A stretch of 64,000 nucleotides of DNA from Ectocarpus siliculosus (GCA_000310025.1 FN648658.1:2520-66519), one strand, 5' to 3'; positions 37,247-49,513 are shown, counted from the first letter of the stretch. Notes: a model not told the origin generated them from the sequence alone. A program made the numbers and translations.

Positions 37247-39154
37247 CTGGCATTGCCGAACTTCGTTATTGTCAACCGCGCTGTGCAGGCAGGGTGGACG
37301 GGGGCGGGGGTGGGGTGGGGCGAGGGTCACAGCTTGTTTGCAACAACGACCGTGAGCGCAAAGTACATTTTCTAACAATGGGTGAACACGGTTCTTCAAC
37401 ACGGACACAAAGAAATCACAACGACAGGATGTCTTATGCTTCCAAACCCAAAGTAGATGGAGGAAACAACACAAACTTACTGAAAAGAGATGAATTTCCA
37501 GAAGCTCCAACTACTCATCGGTTTGCGTACACCATCCATAGCCAACGCCTGTTTATGAGGAGCAGAAATGCTGGTGTTCTGGAGTTGTCACACTCCGAAC
37601 TTCCACTTCACTGACACAAAGTTAGGAGTTTGCTATGGATGCAGAGAAGCTCTACAACCGACCCAGCTGATACAACAATGCAATGATTAGGCCACATTTG
37701 TCTCATGAGACGATTGCGGCAACCAGATCATCGCAAAGTACAACACATCATGGGTAACTGCCGACGATTCACAACCGATATCGATAATATGTACAATACT
37801 ACAGTTGGGACGCGATGTCAGCAGTTTGGTTGCAATGCCGGGCTTCCCGTGCATGGTATCACGCTAAACAAACAGACCATGTGTGTGTGAAGGGACGTAG
37901 AGACAGCACAACACAGAGACACAAGCGCTTCGACAAGCGCGCTACACTTGGTAAGTCGCCTAGACTAGCATTGCCACGCACAACACCACCAGACACCAGA
38001 CACGATGGTTGGATTACAGGGTGCGAGTCTATGAAATTCTCGGATGCCCACTCATGTTGGTTGGAGGGTCAAGACACTAGACTACTCAGCGAGGCACAGA
38101 GGATGTATTTTGGTCGTGAAGAGCATCAACCACGCTGGACTACAAACAGCTGGCTAGTCTAGTGGGGCTGATCCTCTTGACGGATATAAGATACACAGTC
38201 AGTGCTGACCCGCTGTTTAGGGTCCTGAGATGACCGTTCGAACAAACACCCATCGCCCATGGCAGGCTAGGTACCGATTCAACACACCCCGTACCGCGGA
38301 AATATATTTTCATGTCATGAGCCGTGATACACGGCACGGGGGTCTATTGTTGGAGTTGACATCGGAGCGAAAAAAAAGCTGCAGAAAAATTAGCGCGTTA
38401 GGTACGGATAGATCTGCACAACCGTGTGTTGGCGGCGGGGTACCGCTATCAACATATATATTGTCGCTTACGTCGCGAGCTGCTATCTTCATTGGTTGAA
38501 CGTGGTCTCGCAATCACGGGTGTTTCTGATCAAATAAAAAACTGCTATTTGTGTCGCAACCAGTTCATGCGGGACACCTTAACTAATAGCACTGCTACGC
38601 ATAACACCAGCACAACGACCGAATCGACAAGGCTCCAAGTGCTACACTTGCCTGTTGGCATATTCACTCGTATCCACATACAAACGTGAGCGGACTCCTA
38701 CCCAAACCACAAAAAAATTACATTTCGTTCGTTGCAACGTCAACCAGGTCTTGTGGATTGATCCTTCGAACGAACAATAGATACTCTAGAAACACTACAG
38801 ACAGCTCTGGCCCACGTTATACCCTGCCCAACCAACACCCACCGCCGGTGGAGTGCACACTTAGTCTGCACTGCTTCTTCTGTTGTCACATCTCGGGCAA
38901 AATAACGCGGACGACGTCAGGCTCTACAGCAGAGCACGCAGAAACAACAATGGAGTTTTGACCAAAAAGTCGTTCTACTAGTAGTCCACAATCCTCAGCG
39001 GGTAACACTCATGACAGCAGTTTTTACAACAAGCCAAGGGTGTGTTGGTAGGATATTACTACAGTAAACGCCTGCTCAGAGTATTTTGAGCAAGCATGTA
39101 TATACACTCTACCCTACCCGACCGTGAGTACGGTTAAGCACTTCTACAACGTTG

Positions 39155-39316
39155 CGTACTCAAAATCTTGAGTCAATCAAATCCGCACCTCCCTGAGAAA
39201 GGTTCCTATTGTTCTTGTTCTTACTCAACACGCTTGACTAAGGTTGGGTAAAATACTCGCGTAGACCAGGTATGGGCACTATGTACATCTACACTTGACT
39301 CAAATTCTTGAGTACG
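39155..39316. repeat. Inverted-repeat pair, about 160 bp
   Basis: CGTACTCAAAATCTTGAGTC at 39155-39174 is mirrored by GACTCAAATTCTTGAGTACG at 39297-39316, with one mismatch. Each arm is itself nearly palindromic (ACTCAA/TTGAGT). Possibly a MITE. Confidence 0.7.
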
Positions 39317-39619
39317 GGTATTTTTTTTTGCTTACTCAAAGTCTCACGTTTCAGTGCAACTGCGTATACTCTAATAATACTCGAGTACGACGTACCTTTC
39401 TTTCTACACACACTGCTAGCAACCTCTCAACGCAAGCGCAACATTCAAAATTGAAACTTGTTTTTTTGCGACAATTGGGTCTGTGGATCTTTGCTCGAAG
39501 TTCATGGACCAATATTTTCATCTTGACTACTCTCGATGAGGAACTATACAATCACGACTAAGATTTGACTCATTAGCAATCGTATCATGGCTTTAAAAAA
39601 TATTGCTCGCCGAAAACAC

Positions 39620-39765
39620 GCCGGCCATGTTGTGTGAGCAAAATATCGATATGCACCGTAAAAGAGTTGCGTGTTGGCAATCCACACACAGCCCGTGTTG
39701 GGTAAGCAAAATACCGACATGTGCCTTAATAGAGTTGCGTGGGCAATGCTTTCCCAACTACGGGC
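39620..39765. repeat. Two-copy tandem repeat, about 70 bp unit
   Basis: Both units contain a segment like TGTTGTGTGAGCAAAATA, ATATGCACC/ACATGTGCC and AGAGTTGCGTG, with moderate divergence. Noncoding. Confidence 0.65.
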
Positions 39766-39997
39766 ACCAAAAAACAAAAATAGCGGTAGATCCTTAAGGA
39801 ATAATGAAAACACACACAGAAAGACTATCCATTCGAGATATACCCACAGTCGAACGGGATGTGGTGGAGTCTTTTCAGTGAGTGGAGGGAAACCGGCTGG
39901 GTACTGGACTTATTTCGAGTCTTTTTAAGTCTATACACTGATGATTTATACCAGTGATGCCAGCTGGTGCTAAGTACAAAAACATCTGTATAGGTAA

Positions 39998-40093
39998 CTT
40001 ACATTTTACAATACATCCCCTGTAGTTCTCCACTGGGTCAACGACAAAATATCGGGGAGAATCTCTCCGTTGTGTCGTGTATTGTAAAATGTA
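39998..40093. repeat. Hairpin element with 16-bp terminal inverted repeats
   Basis: TTACATTTTACAATAC at the left is mirrored by GTATTGTAAAATGTAA at the right, about 96 bp in all. No coding capacity; MITE-sized. Confidence 0.75.
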
Positions 40094-40872
40094 ACCTTCA
40101 CAGGGGACACGGCGCAGTGTCTATTGACAGCTTGCTGGTTTATTAGACATATTAGGAATAATATTTTAAAAATCATGGAAGGTGGAAAAAAGTCTACAGC
40201 AGTACATCACTCGTTTTTCAAATTTACAGATTTTTGAATTTCACGGACAGCAGATGTTTCCCGCCGTTTTTTTGAAGTTACATATCGTTTTTGATCCTTT
40301 GGGGTAACGTATCAGTGATGTTTATAAAGCAGCGGTAGATACTTGTACATACAGCATGACACAACACGCAGCCCAAACGAAAAAAACGGCAAAAAATATC
40401 TGCGTGTGGGTAGGATAGAATGTGTTTTATCTGCTGTGCCCTCGCCTGTTCGATGGTGCCGCTCCCGAAGCCTCGGTGGCGGCCGTGCTGGACATGTTTT
40501 CCAGCTGCACCCTGCTGTGACGAGTGGAACCGGAGGAACAAGAGACGGGATAAGCGGTCAAACAAGATATGCACCCTGCACCATGCTTGCACCAGCTGGG
40601 GTGGTCAGGATTTTCGCCCCGTGCAAACGAGGCGGAAAGGAAAGTAAACGCACAACACTTGCTGTCACGAGAGCATTTTGCAGCCACATTGCCTCGATCT
40701 CGAGCGCTTGCCACACCACCCGATGGAAACAATCTCAAAAACCGCTTCGTGATCGGCACACACACACAACAGAAACATATTTTTTCACGCCTATTTTTGG
40801 CTGGTGTGTGCACAAGATTGCAGTGCCCCCGCTAGGCTTGCCGCATTTTCGGTGCCAACCCCGCACGGCACG

Positions 40873-41660
40873 CTATTGAACGACGAACACGACTTTCGAA
40901 TGCAACAGAATCACCACAGCCTCCGTCGGCTGGTTGAAATACGTCAAGTATCCTGCACACGTGAGCAGAGGGGTAAGCTTTGACCTTAACCTTTAGCCAA
41001 CGAACTCTGGAAATGGACACCTGCCTTGGGTTTTGAGTGGCTTGGGGATTTGTGGGGGATTGACTGGCTAGGCTGGCCTGGATGTTTGAGTGGCTGCGGG
41101 CAATGACAGGCTAGCGCGAGGATCGAGATGCGGAGAGGGGGCAACCGCGGCCGGCTGGGAGTGACATATTATTTAGCTGCGTGAGGCCTCGCCACCACAA
41201 CGATGAGGGTCAGTGAGAGCGGATTGCCACCGCCCATCCGCCTTCTTGACAAGGGCAGAACCAACCCATAAAAACTACAAAATGGACAAGATCCGGACAT
41301 TCATGGCACTCACCTCGTGCGCAACACGGCCCCCGCCCAATCCGAAGCCTCGGGTTCTACATGTCTTTGCTTCTCCGTATCTTATGTGTCGATGCAGACT
41401 AGCGCCGTCTAACGTACGCAAACGTATGCACGACCTGCAACAAACTACAAACATTATGCCGCAATTTCACTCACTTCCTCTCGGCAGTTCAGCAGGCCTG
41501 CAGCCAGTCCAAAGAGGGAAGGAAGACACGCTCAAGTGCACCGCTCCTGCAGGAAGCTCTTGATCGCTGGTGCCGCTGGCTGTCGTCGGCGAAGAAGGCG
41601 GCCCTTGGTGCTGATGTTCAGGAGAGGAGAAAGGCGGGGGGAGAAGGTGTGAATGAGTGG
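40873..41660 (-). CDS. Weak two-exon candidate, C-terminal end of an unrecognised gene
   Basis: An open stretch ending at a donor after 41475 (GGAA|GTGAGTG) joins in phase with 40952-40873, which follows a good acceptor (CACGTGTGCAG) and ends TAG. The join reads ELPRGRYLTYFNQPTEAVV then ILLHSKVVFVVQ. Upstream, the first exon is Pro/Ser/Thr-rich. The phase match supports a real junction, but there is no family match and no start. Confidence 0.3.
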
Positions 41661-43928
41661 GTCGGGGAAGCGACAGAGCTAGCTTGAGGGGGGAGACGGC
41701 GACATGGAGGTTTCGAGTTTGGGGTGTGGTCTGGTCTGGAATAATGTAAAATATGGAACCACACCCCCGCGCATTTGCTGGGTGAACTACACAGACCTCT
41801 GCTCTACATGCTTTATTTACAAACACATCGGGAGAGCGGGATCAAGAGCAAGATATCCACACGGTAGATATGTATGTTGCAAAACGAAACACGTCTACGA
41901 TGTGGCAGCACTACAGTATCTCTCCAAGGGATACTTACCTCCCTTCATGATTACCGAGCTGGCACTCTCTTCTCCCTCTCCTGTTCTGTATCCAGCAATT
42001 GAAATTCAAATATTAGCCGGGAGACGTCTCTGCGACGTCGAGAGGACATGCTCCAGAAGGATGCTCTTGCTCCAATCCATAACTCGCGGCTAACCAACAC
42101 CTTCAGCGGCATCAGGCAACCAGCTGAGTGCGGCTGGTGAGTGGTGTATCGGCTTTGTCTCTCTCCTCTCCTGCGGGTTCACAAAGCAAGGGGGGAGGGG
42201 CAGTAACACACAACCTCTTTGGGCGGTTGCTTTGCATAGTCTAACGGCGACGTGCATATTACTCGGCTATCATACGATATGTTTCGCATGAGCATCAAAA
42301 CACACAGACCCTCGCAGAAACCCGGAGCAACATACAATGTATTTCGCCACCGGTGCACATCTATCTCATCATGCTTTTTAGATCACATCGTGGCTTGTAG
42401 AGCTGGCGGCCAGGCGTGTGCTTGGCATGAAATACTACGAGCACAAGGCCGCAGCAGCGCTACAGCTGCGTTGCCAACCTCTGTCTCATTTCATGGAAAC
42501 AAGAAGGAAAGAAGGAAAGAACGCGGAGAGAGTGAGAGAGAGAGAGGACAAAAAACACACGAGGCGGCGGGGAAAGGACGTCTGGGCCTGGCACGCTGTC
42601 TCTCTCTCTCTCTGTTCTGCATCCATGCACAGAACAGCCAGGCGCGTGCCGCCCTTGGTCTCAGCACCGCAGGGGAAACGAAAGCACACTCCTACCGGAG
42701 GCTATCTGCAGCTCTGTACCTATAAGCGAAGTTACCAGCATGACTGTACAGCTGTACAGATGCTGCTGTCGATGGGCGCACCGCCGTTCTGCACTCTGCA
42801 CCCAGGAACGTTCGCATACAAAAAAATCCGCCTCCTGTCTCTGGTCTGATGTTCTGAAAAAAATGTATTTCCGCGGTATGATTCTCCGGAGATTGCGCTC
42901 GTCTCTCGTCTGCCACCATCAGACTGGGCGGATGGGGGTGGCCGGCGTGTGCGCGCGCACTCTTGGGTGTGTGGTAGACATATAGCGAGGAGACCAAGAG
43001 CCAAACCGATGGCTGGGCCGTTGGGGGATCCTAGCAAGTCATCTGTCATCTGTTCGCTTTTTTCGTGAGTTTCGTCTGTTGTTGTTCGCAAGGCCATGTC
43101 ACTTGCTTGCTACGTACGCTGCTCGTGTGTAATCCGTCTCTCAAATCAAACTCACATGGCAACAACACGCTGTGCCTTCTTGGTGTCCGCCCAAACTTTC
43201 ATGTCCCACAGCAGGGAGAGGGAGGTAATATGTACCCTACAAGTCTCAAAAGAGGAAAGCAGTTGACAGGACTTGTCCGAAACACAAACCCGAAATGCGC
43301 TCCGTTTGTTGGTGGCAGCAAACTGCTTCAGCTGTGAACAGCTGCTGCGGCTGCTGTGTATTTCGCCACAACAAGCATCTTCATTATCCGGGAGTAACCG
43401 ACACCCCATCACGCCTCGTTTCCTGAAACGTCTGCTCTGTTGTTTGGCCTGGCTTGCTTACCTTTCGAATAATTTCTGCTGTAGATGTGGGGGGTCGTGC
43501 GAGGTGGTGAATTTCATTTTTTCCTGTCTACGAAGGCGGCCTATCACAGCGACAAGCTGAGTTTTCGCCCGACCGGGAACACACCAGTTGCGACAGAACG
43601 ACAGAACCAACATAACTATTCTTAAACATTTCCGGGTGCCCGGGACTAAACTTCCAGACGGACCTGGCGAGGCTTTGCGATCCCAGCGAAGTGCCTCCGT
43701 ACCATGGGCTGAAATCTTCATATGCATATGTACCATTCACACAGCTACGTCTTACGCCAGGCGCCCGGTCTTTTTTCCCCCGACAACCCCAGGCTAGAGG
43801 TCAACGGGCTGCATGGTGGCCGCGGCGCTTCGTGCAAGGAAGGCGCGGTGGACAACGGGCATGAGGAAAGGCCCGACGACTTCTCCGCACTTCTGCAATG
43901 TACAAGCAGCAAACAGCAGCTGCCGGAC
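41661..43928. other. Region without supported genes
   Basis: Only short unsupported open frames and GA/CT-rich tracts (around 42505-42620). No RNA gene, repeat family or domain recognised. Confidence 0.4.
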
Positions 43929-46900
43929 TCAAGAGAGAGAGGAGCCGTAGCGCCTAGCGACAAAGACAACACCCACTGGCGCCGGCTCCAAACCCGCGTC
44001 TATCCACAGCGCCGCGTTCGTGCACGCGCTCGCGACGACCTTGTACTGGGGCCGACCAGCACCCTGCCCACCGCGGACGAGTGCCTCTTGAGAGTCTTGG
44101 CCAGCTTTCCGCCTCCCGCGCGCCAGGCGTAGATGCCGCTGCCTTCGGAGCCGGACAGGACGTACTCCGCGTTCGGGGTGACTTGTACAGCTCCGAGTGC
44201 AGGTTGTTCTGGTGGTGCTCGGTGAACACCTGGCTGGATCTATCTGTGTATGTAGTAGTTGAACATGCATGTCGCAGCCGGTGCGGAGAGGTGCAAGTAT
44301 CGCGGGGAGGGCGAGGTGGGAAGGGTGTTAATGACGATGCAGTGCTGTGATTACCACCCTGTTGCCGTGAAGCAGTTATGATTGCTGTTGCGCAGCGGTG
44401 TCTTTGGCAATGTTTTCGCGGGCCCGAAGCGATATGCAGGCTCTGAGGTTCTACTGCTGTAGCGTCGAAACACCCAGGGTTTGTCAAGCTGTACATTACG
44501 TTCCATGCGGCGTGGCTGCTTCGTCCCAGACAAACGGGACGCGCCCCTCATCAATGCTGTCAGGCGAGGGCTGTATGGCACAGAACCGGGGCTAGCCCCA
44601 GAAACCTGAGTGATAGAAAAACCGTAGAAAAAAAGCATCACACGCACAACCAAAGACCAACAACAACGAAGAATGGGCAGTCGCAACCCATTAGCGCAGC
44701 CCCGGACTGGAGTTGCAGTTCTACAGTAGAGGAGTGGACGAACATAGAAGGGCAGGTAGCAACTGCGGGCGGCGTAGCGGAGGGGAAGTACATGTAAAAA
44801 AGAAAACAAACTCGCCAACGGCCGAGATCGCTACCGTAAAACTCCAAGAAGTACTCAGTATCATCGCACACCTTGCTAAGTTCCACGGTGAACTTGCTGA
44901 ACGAGCCCTTCTCGTACCGTCGTGTCCGCCGTCAGCGACGCCGAGACAAAAGCAAACGCGAGCATATGTACAGCAGTATCACAAGAAACAGCCACGAACG
45001 CAAACGGTGAGCTCGTCGTCGTACGTACACAGTTTTGGGCCACGATCTGTTAAGAAAACGTTCTACAAACAGAACAATTTTTCATCGACAGGACAACAGC
45101 AGCAGTTGGGCCGACGAACGACCACGACAGGTCGGGTTGTCGGGTCCATCGCCTCCATGGGTATCAAGTGAGCCTCAGCAAGCGTTTACGATAGCACGGA
45201 AAACAACCGACCGACCGCACACAACATTTGTTGCCACGCGGTACGGTGTGCGCTCTGTCGACAAACAACCAGGCTACCATCACAGCATCAGCATCAGCAG
45301 CAGCAACAGTAGTAACAAGACCAGCAAACGGAGTATACAAACTCACTATGAGGCCGGTCATGTCCCATGACACGAACGACATGGGGGTGAAACGACCCTT
45401 TCTTCGTGAAAACGGTGTCCCGCAGGACACACTCACAAAAAAACAGAAGGCGCCTGCATCCACCGAATATCCTAAAACCTTGACATCTCTACGAGGCCCA
45501 AATGCGCTAGGTGGGTACATGTGGCGGGGGAATCTCCGGCCGGCGCGCTGTCTCCCTACGCTGTAGCTCCTCACGGGTATGTCTCCCGAAAACGCACTCA
45601 CTCGCAAGCTACGCCCCAAACTACCATCCTTTCTTCCCCCCTTTCCTCTCTACAGCACTGGGGTACATCGACGACGACACACCATGCACGACTGTGAAGC
45701 ACTCGTTGCATATAGCAGTGGATGAAGTACTGAAAACCCATTCCTTCCCAATTCCTCCTCGGCAACGATACGATTGTACAAAAATAATGTCGCCGGGGAA
45801 AACATGATGTGTTGGTTACAATCCTGGCAGTTCTTATGAGGGCAGAGAGGGGGAAAGGCGGCCACGTATAGGAGGGTGGGCACCGCAGACGTTACTTCGG
45901 AAAACCAAACACCACACAAAACGCTGGTCATGACCACAATCAATCACGCCGCGGATGGGTCAGAAAGGTCTCCGCTGGCCAACAGCACCAGACTCTCACA
46001 TTTCGTGCATCGTGCAGCTTGACGGTGTTGGCCTTGCCGGTGGAGGTAGCTGCGGCGAAGACCAACCCCCGCTGGTCGTACACCACCTACGGCGTTCCGT
46101 GGCCAGGCGGAAACTCCAGTACCGCCAGGCCCTGTGGTCTCGACAGGTGCCATAACCGTACCGTCCTGGTGCGGTCGGCGCATGAGTTTGCCCCATAGAA
46201 ATCGATCATGCCGGCCGAGAAGAGGCGCACGCACAACTGAAAAGCGGAGCGGGGCAGGGGGAGGGGTGCATGAGGGGGCGCCGAAATATCGTTGAGGGCA
46301 AAGTTCATTTCAAGGAGGTATGTTCAAGGAGGTGTCCGCGAATCGCGACTCGGAACGTGCATAGCAACACCGTTGTTCAAGAGGGGGGCAGGGGCATGGG
46401 GGGCGGTTCCTGTGAGGTAATGGCAACATTGGCATTATTTCACGTCCGTCTCTCCCGGGGAGCATGTCGTCTGAAGGAACACGTGCTAGACACTCGCTAG
46501 CACACAACGGCACAATTAAACCACTCCGTCCCTCCTCCCTCAATGCAATACAACAAGTCCGATGCAGGGCAGAGGAAACCGATAGAGAAGCAGTTCCACC
46601 GTGTTGTGGAGAACACAGGCGACACGGAGCCCCTCCCTTCCTCACTCTCCGCCCAACTGTGCCTTGCGAAGCCAAGAAAACATAGGGCACAAGCCCTCGC
46701 TATTCCACGTAGACAAAATGTTGGCTCAAACATAATCAAGCTCTTTCAACCAATCCCATCAATTGTCCATAGCAGGAGAGGTGGGTGCGCAAAAACGAAT
46801 TCGGTAACAGGCTCTTGTTGCGAGAGAGTAGAGTATTCCTTTCTTTATCCTCCTCGGGCAGACGGAACACAACATCACCTTTCCCGCCAAATGTACTTTT

Positions 46901-47095
46901 GCCAGTCACGCCGCTGAAACCAGAAAGCGTGCTGGTGTGCTGGCACTTGAGAAGCCATCGTCAAAACAAAACACGTCTCCATGCGGAGATTACCTTCATA
47001 AAGGCTACAATCTCCCAACGTCTGTCGAGGACGATTCCCTCTTTTCACATCCACTTGATTCTCTTTTGGTTTCTGTTTGTCCCCGATTTTTTTTT

Positions 47096-47126
<31 letters not shown>

Positions 47127-47303
47127 ATGACCTGTCCGCGGAGCCGGTCATGAAGTGGTCGTCGGCGGGACTCATGGCAGTGGAGACGATCCTGTTGGTG
47201 TGCCCGGTGAAGAATCGGAGAAAGCGGTCGTCGTACAGCGACAAGTATCGCACGACATGGTCCGCACCGTCCGCGTCCGAGCTCACCAGCACGGTCTATG
47301 CAC

Positions 47304-47458
47304 CGGTAGCCTTGGCAGGGTTTTTCGTATTATGTACACATGTTGGATAAAGCATACAATGGGGGAAGTTGGGTTAGGGTTAGGATTAGGGAATAGGGTC
47401 TGCGTACCTCATTCCAGTTCAATTTCCTCATAAACTTACTTTCTCGCGAAGGCGGCCC
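47304..47458 (-). mobile_element. Small TIR element with telomere-like core, copy 3
   Basis: Inverse orientation to copies 1, 2 and 4. It runs from GGTAGCCTTGGCAGGGTTTT to TTTCTCGCGAAGGCGGCCCC, with GGGTTAGGGTTAGGATTAGG and AATAGGGTCTGCGTACC inside. About 100 bp match copy 4 closely. Its edge is only about 8 bp from the splice acceptor of the WDR82-like exon starting at 47295. Confidence 0.85.
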
Positions 47459-47487
47459 CTTTGCACGGGGTAGGGGGGGGGGGGGGG

Positions 47488-47545
47488 GGGCGTACTCATT
47501 TGTTGCTTGCCGTAGTCATTTGACCATTGACCACGCGTCCCTTTC
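47488..47545 (-). repeat. Short dispersed repeat with tRNA 5'-half-like sequence, copy 2
   Basis: On the minus strand it reads GGACGCGTGGTCAATGGTCA then AATGACTACGGCA, ending GAGTACGCC before a long C-run. It matches 4947-5001 and 61542-61592. It contains an A-box-like element without a B box. Confidence 0.55.
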
Positions 47546-47716
47546 GAGACGGAGCACCGTTCCTACACCTACTAGAGACACCACCAACATTTGGGAGCTC
47601 TTTACGTTTCTGCCACAAACTCCATAAAAATTTCTTGCACATCTTATCCCCATCCTCTAGGGCCTCTTGTGCCCACCATCTATCCCCAATTATCGCGATC
47701 GTTTTTTCGCTGTTGT

Positions 47717-48505
47717 CTAATTACCAAACTTGTCCATGTCACACCCTCTCTGTCTCATTTCCTCCTCGAGATCCTCTCTTTCCTTTCTGTACAACTTACA
47801 CTCCCCAACTGTGTGGGGTCTACTCTCCTCCGATTTGCCACATGGACATGTGTGTCTATCCTCCTCTTCCTCTCTCCTACGGCTGGTACCTCTTCCTCCG
47901 TTCTGGCAAGTCCAGATCGCCTACTCGAAATTGCAATTTCAGCTTTTTCGCATAGTCCATGGGGCCGTCCAAGTACGTCTTCATCCCTATCCCTTCTTTC
48001 AACTTCCCGTATATCTCCAAGTGGTCTTCGCTTCGTACCTTCTTCCGAAGGGTTGCCTCCTCCCTACTTTCGAGCATCTCCTTGACTTTCGTCTTGAACC
48101 CCCCGAACCCTTCCATGTCCAACGTCTCCTCCTCGTCTCCTATCTCCTTCCAAACCTTCTCTACCACCTTGTCCCATCTGATTCCCTTCTTCCCTGGGAG
48201 TCGCTTTTCCCCAAGCTGCCTTGTCAACCATGGATGGTAGTCTATCGTCCGACATCCTGCTTACCTTGTACTGCGAATTCAACTTCTGCATGTCTCTCTT
48301 TGTTTTAAGAGAGTACATTCCCAATTCTGCTCTCAATACAGTGTTGCTCGTTGTACTTGAACATCCTAGTATTTTCTTGGCCGCAGCCATCTGCACCGTT
48401 TCCAGCTGCTTGGCGGCCTTTTCGTTACCTTCCCATACCTCTCCTGCATACTCTAGCTTAGGTACAATCACATTCTAGAGAATACACCTCTTTATCCTAG
48501 TGTCT
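47717..48505 (-). mobile_element. Decayed 3' end of a LINE-type retrotransposon (reverse transcriptase C-terminus)
   Basis: On the minus strand, three frames together give the C-terminal part of a non-LTR reverse transcriptase ORF: NVIVPKLEYAGEVWEGNEKA and AAKKILGCSSTTSNTVLRAE, then KGIRWDKVVEKVWKEIGDEE in a shifted frame, then a zinc-knuckle-like tail in another frame (HTCPCGKSEES ... HTVGECKLYRKERED), closing with TAG at 47719-47717. At least two frameshifts and an in-frame TAG just upstream of NVIVP show it is dead; the 5' part is missing, typical of LINE truncation. It sits in an intron of the WDR82-like gene, between two inverted copies of the small TIR element. Confidence 0.8.
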
Positions 48506-49164
48506 AGGTGTGGGTCCGTCGGGGTAGGGGGGGGTGCCGCCCGGATTTTAAGGCGACGAAGGGGGAGGGATGTAGCAGCACGGCGTGATGAGCGATAGAG
48601 ACGTCAAAGAAGAGGACTCTGTCGTGAGTGACAAGGAGTGGGCGCGACCCGCATCGTTTGCACCGACAAAATTCGGCAATCCGTTCGAAGCATGCACGTA
48701 TTGTTGAACAGAAGTAGCGGCATGCAGATTCCGCGATGCACACGGACCTTGGGGCAAGCGGCGTTCATCTGTAGCCTTCAAAATAGCAAAGTACTACTTG
48801 TATTGCTGATCGGATGGACAGCCACAAGGCACATAATCTTCAACATAAAAATTGCACGTGCATCATGGCAGTCGGAATCTTGGCGCGTTGATGACTTGTG
48901 AAAGTCACCGGGTGCCATTCTCTCCTACACTGAAGCGCTGGCCCTATCACAAAGGGGTTGAAGTCGTGAGAAAGTTAAAGTTCATGCTTTTTGCTGGGCG
49001 AGCTCGCGATACACCGCCTGCTGCTAAACCCTCTCGTGGCATCAGCTCGGGGTTGAAGAAATTCGACGCCGATCCCAAAAACTCTGAAAATTCCCTCTCC
49101 ACGGCCTCGCAAGCACTCCATTTTGAACAGCCACGCGCCCACGACGATGGCATCATTTGTGCCA

Positions 49165-49310
49165 GGGACCGCCTTCGCGAGAAATTAAGTTAATGAGGAA
49201 AACGGTAGAACAGGGAGGGGGTACGCAGACCCTATTCCCTAACCCTAACCCTAACCCAACTTCCCTGATTGCATGCCGACATGTCGAAAAACCCTGCGAA
49301 GGCTACTGTG
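49165..49310 (+). mobile_element. Small TIR element with telomere-like core, copy 4
   Basis: Starts GGACCGCCTTCGCGAGAAA and ends CTGCGAAGGCTACTGTG, with three CCCTAA units (CCCTAACCCTAACCCTAACC) in the middle. TGTGCCAG occurs just outside both ends (about 49158-49165 and 49309-49316), a possible target duplication. It is about 97 bp from the donor of the WDR82-like exon ending at 49407. Confidence 0.85.
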
Positions 49311-49513
49311 TGCCAGAGAGCATCGAGTCAGACTTGACGTTCAACGCTACCGCGACACGACAACAAAAACAGGATAAGGCAGCAACGGGCGGCCCCTCGA
49401 TCCCACCTGGTCGTGTTGAGTGTAATGTCGCGGACCACCCCGCAGCCGTACTTTCGTATGTGGATATGGTTCTTATCTTGCGACCCTCCACGGCGTTGAT
49501 CAGAGTCACCCTC

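Larger units (their letters stand above)
37247..40872. other. Gene-poor, AT-richer region with repeats
   Basis: Base composition is lower in GC than elsewhere. Open frames are short and none shows a recognisable domain. It holds an inverted-repeat pair (39155-39316), a tandem duplication (39620-39765) and a hairpin element (39998-40093). Confidence 0.5.
43929..49513 (-). pseudogene. WDR82: WDR82/Swd2-like WD40 gene with stop and frameshifts
   Basis: WDR82/Swd2 is a WD40 propeller in Set1/COMPASS and in RNA polymerase II termination complexes. Exon-like pieces on the minus strand follow the protein order: 49513-49407 (RVTLINAVEGRKIRT ... KYGCGVVRDITLNTT), 47295-47132 (HVVRYLSLYDDRFLRFFTGH ... 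MSPADDHFMTGSAD), 46165-46000 (TVRLWHLSRPQGLAVLEF ... YDQRGLVFAAATSTGK), 44910-44872 (KGSFSKFTVELSK), and about 44201-43929 (TPNAEYVLSGSEGSGIYAW ... VVASACTNAALWID). Splice phases fit from the second to the fourth piece. Lesions: a 1-base loss near 49453, a TAG at 46089-46087 and a 1-base loss near 44050. The first blade and the piece equal to residues 175-235 were not found. Either a decayed gene or a gene hit by sequence errors. Confidence 0.72.

Noticed and set aside
37815-38690. Series of open frames with Tyr/Cys-rich sequence (for example CYLCRNQFM near 38560)
   Set aside because: Frames are short, overlap with many stops and show no splice logic or recognisable domain.
46087-46130. Mini-intron that would remove the TAG in the WDR82-like exon (donor GTACTG, acceptor CGTAG)
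   Set aside because: It would be only about 41 bp and would delete residues expected between the two WD strands; left as a possibility but not adopted.
47097-47127. CT-rich microsatellite as a regulatory element
   Set aside because: It is the region just 3' of the WDR82-like exon donor, a simple repeat with no further evidence of function.
49236-49258. True telomere end or chromosome fusion scar
   Set aside because: Only three CCCTAA units, and the same array occurs inside three other copies of a TIR element, so it belongs to the element.
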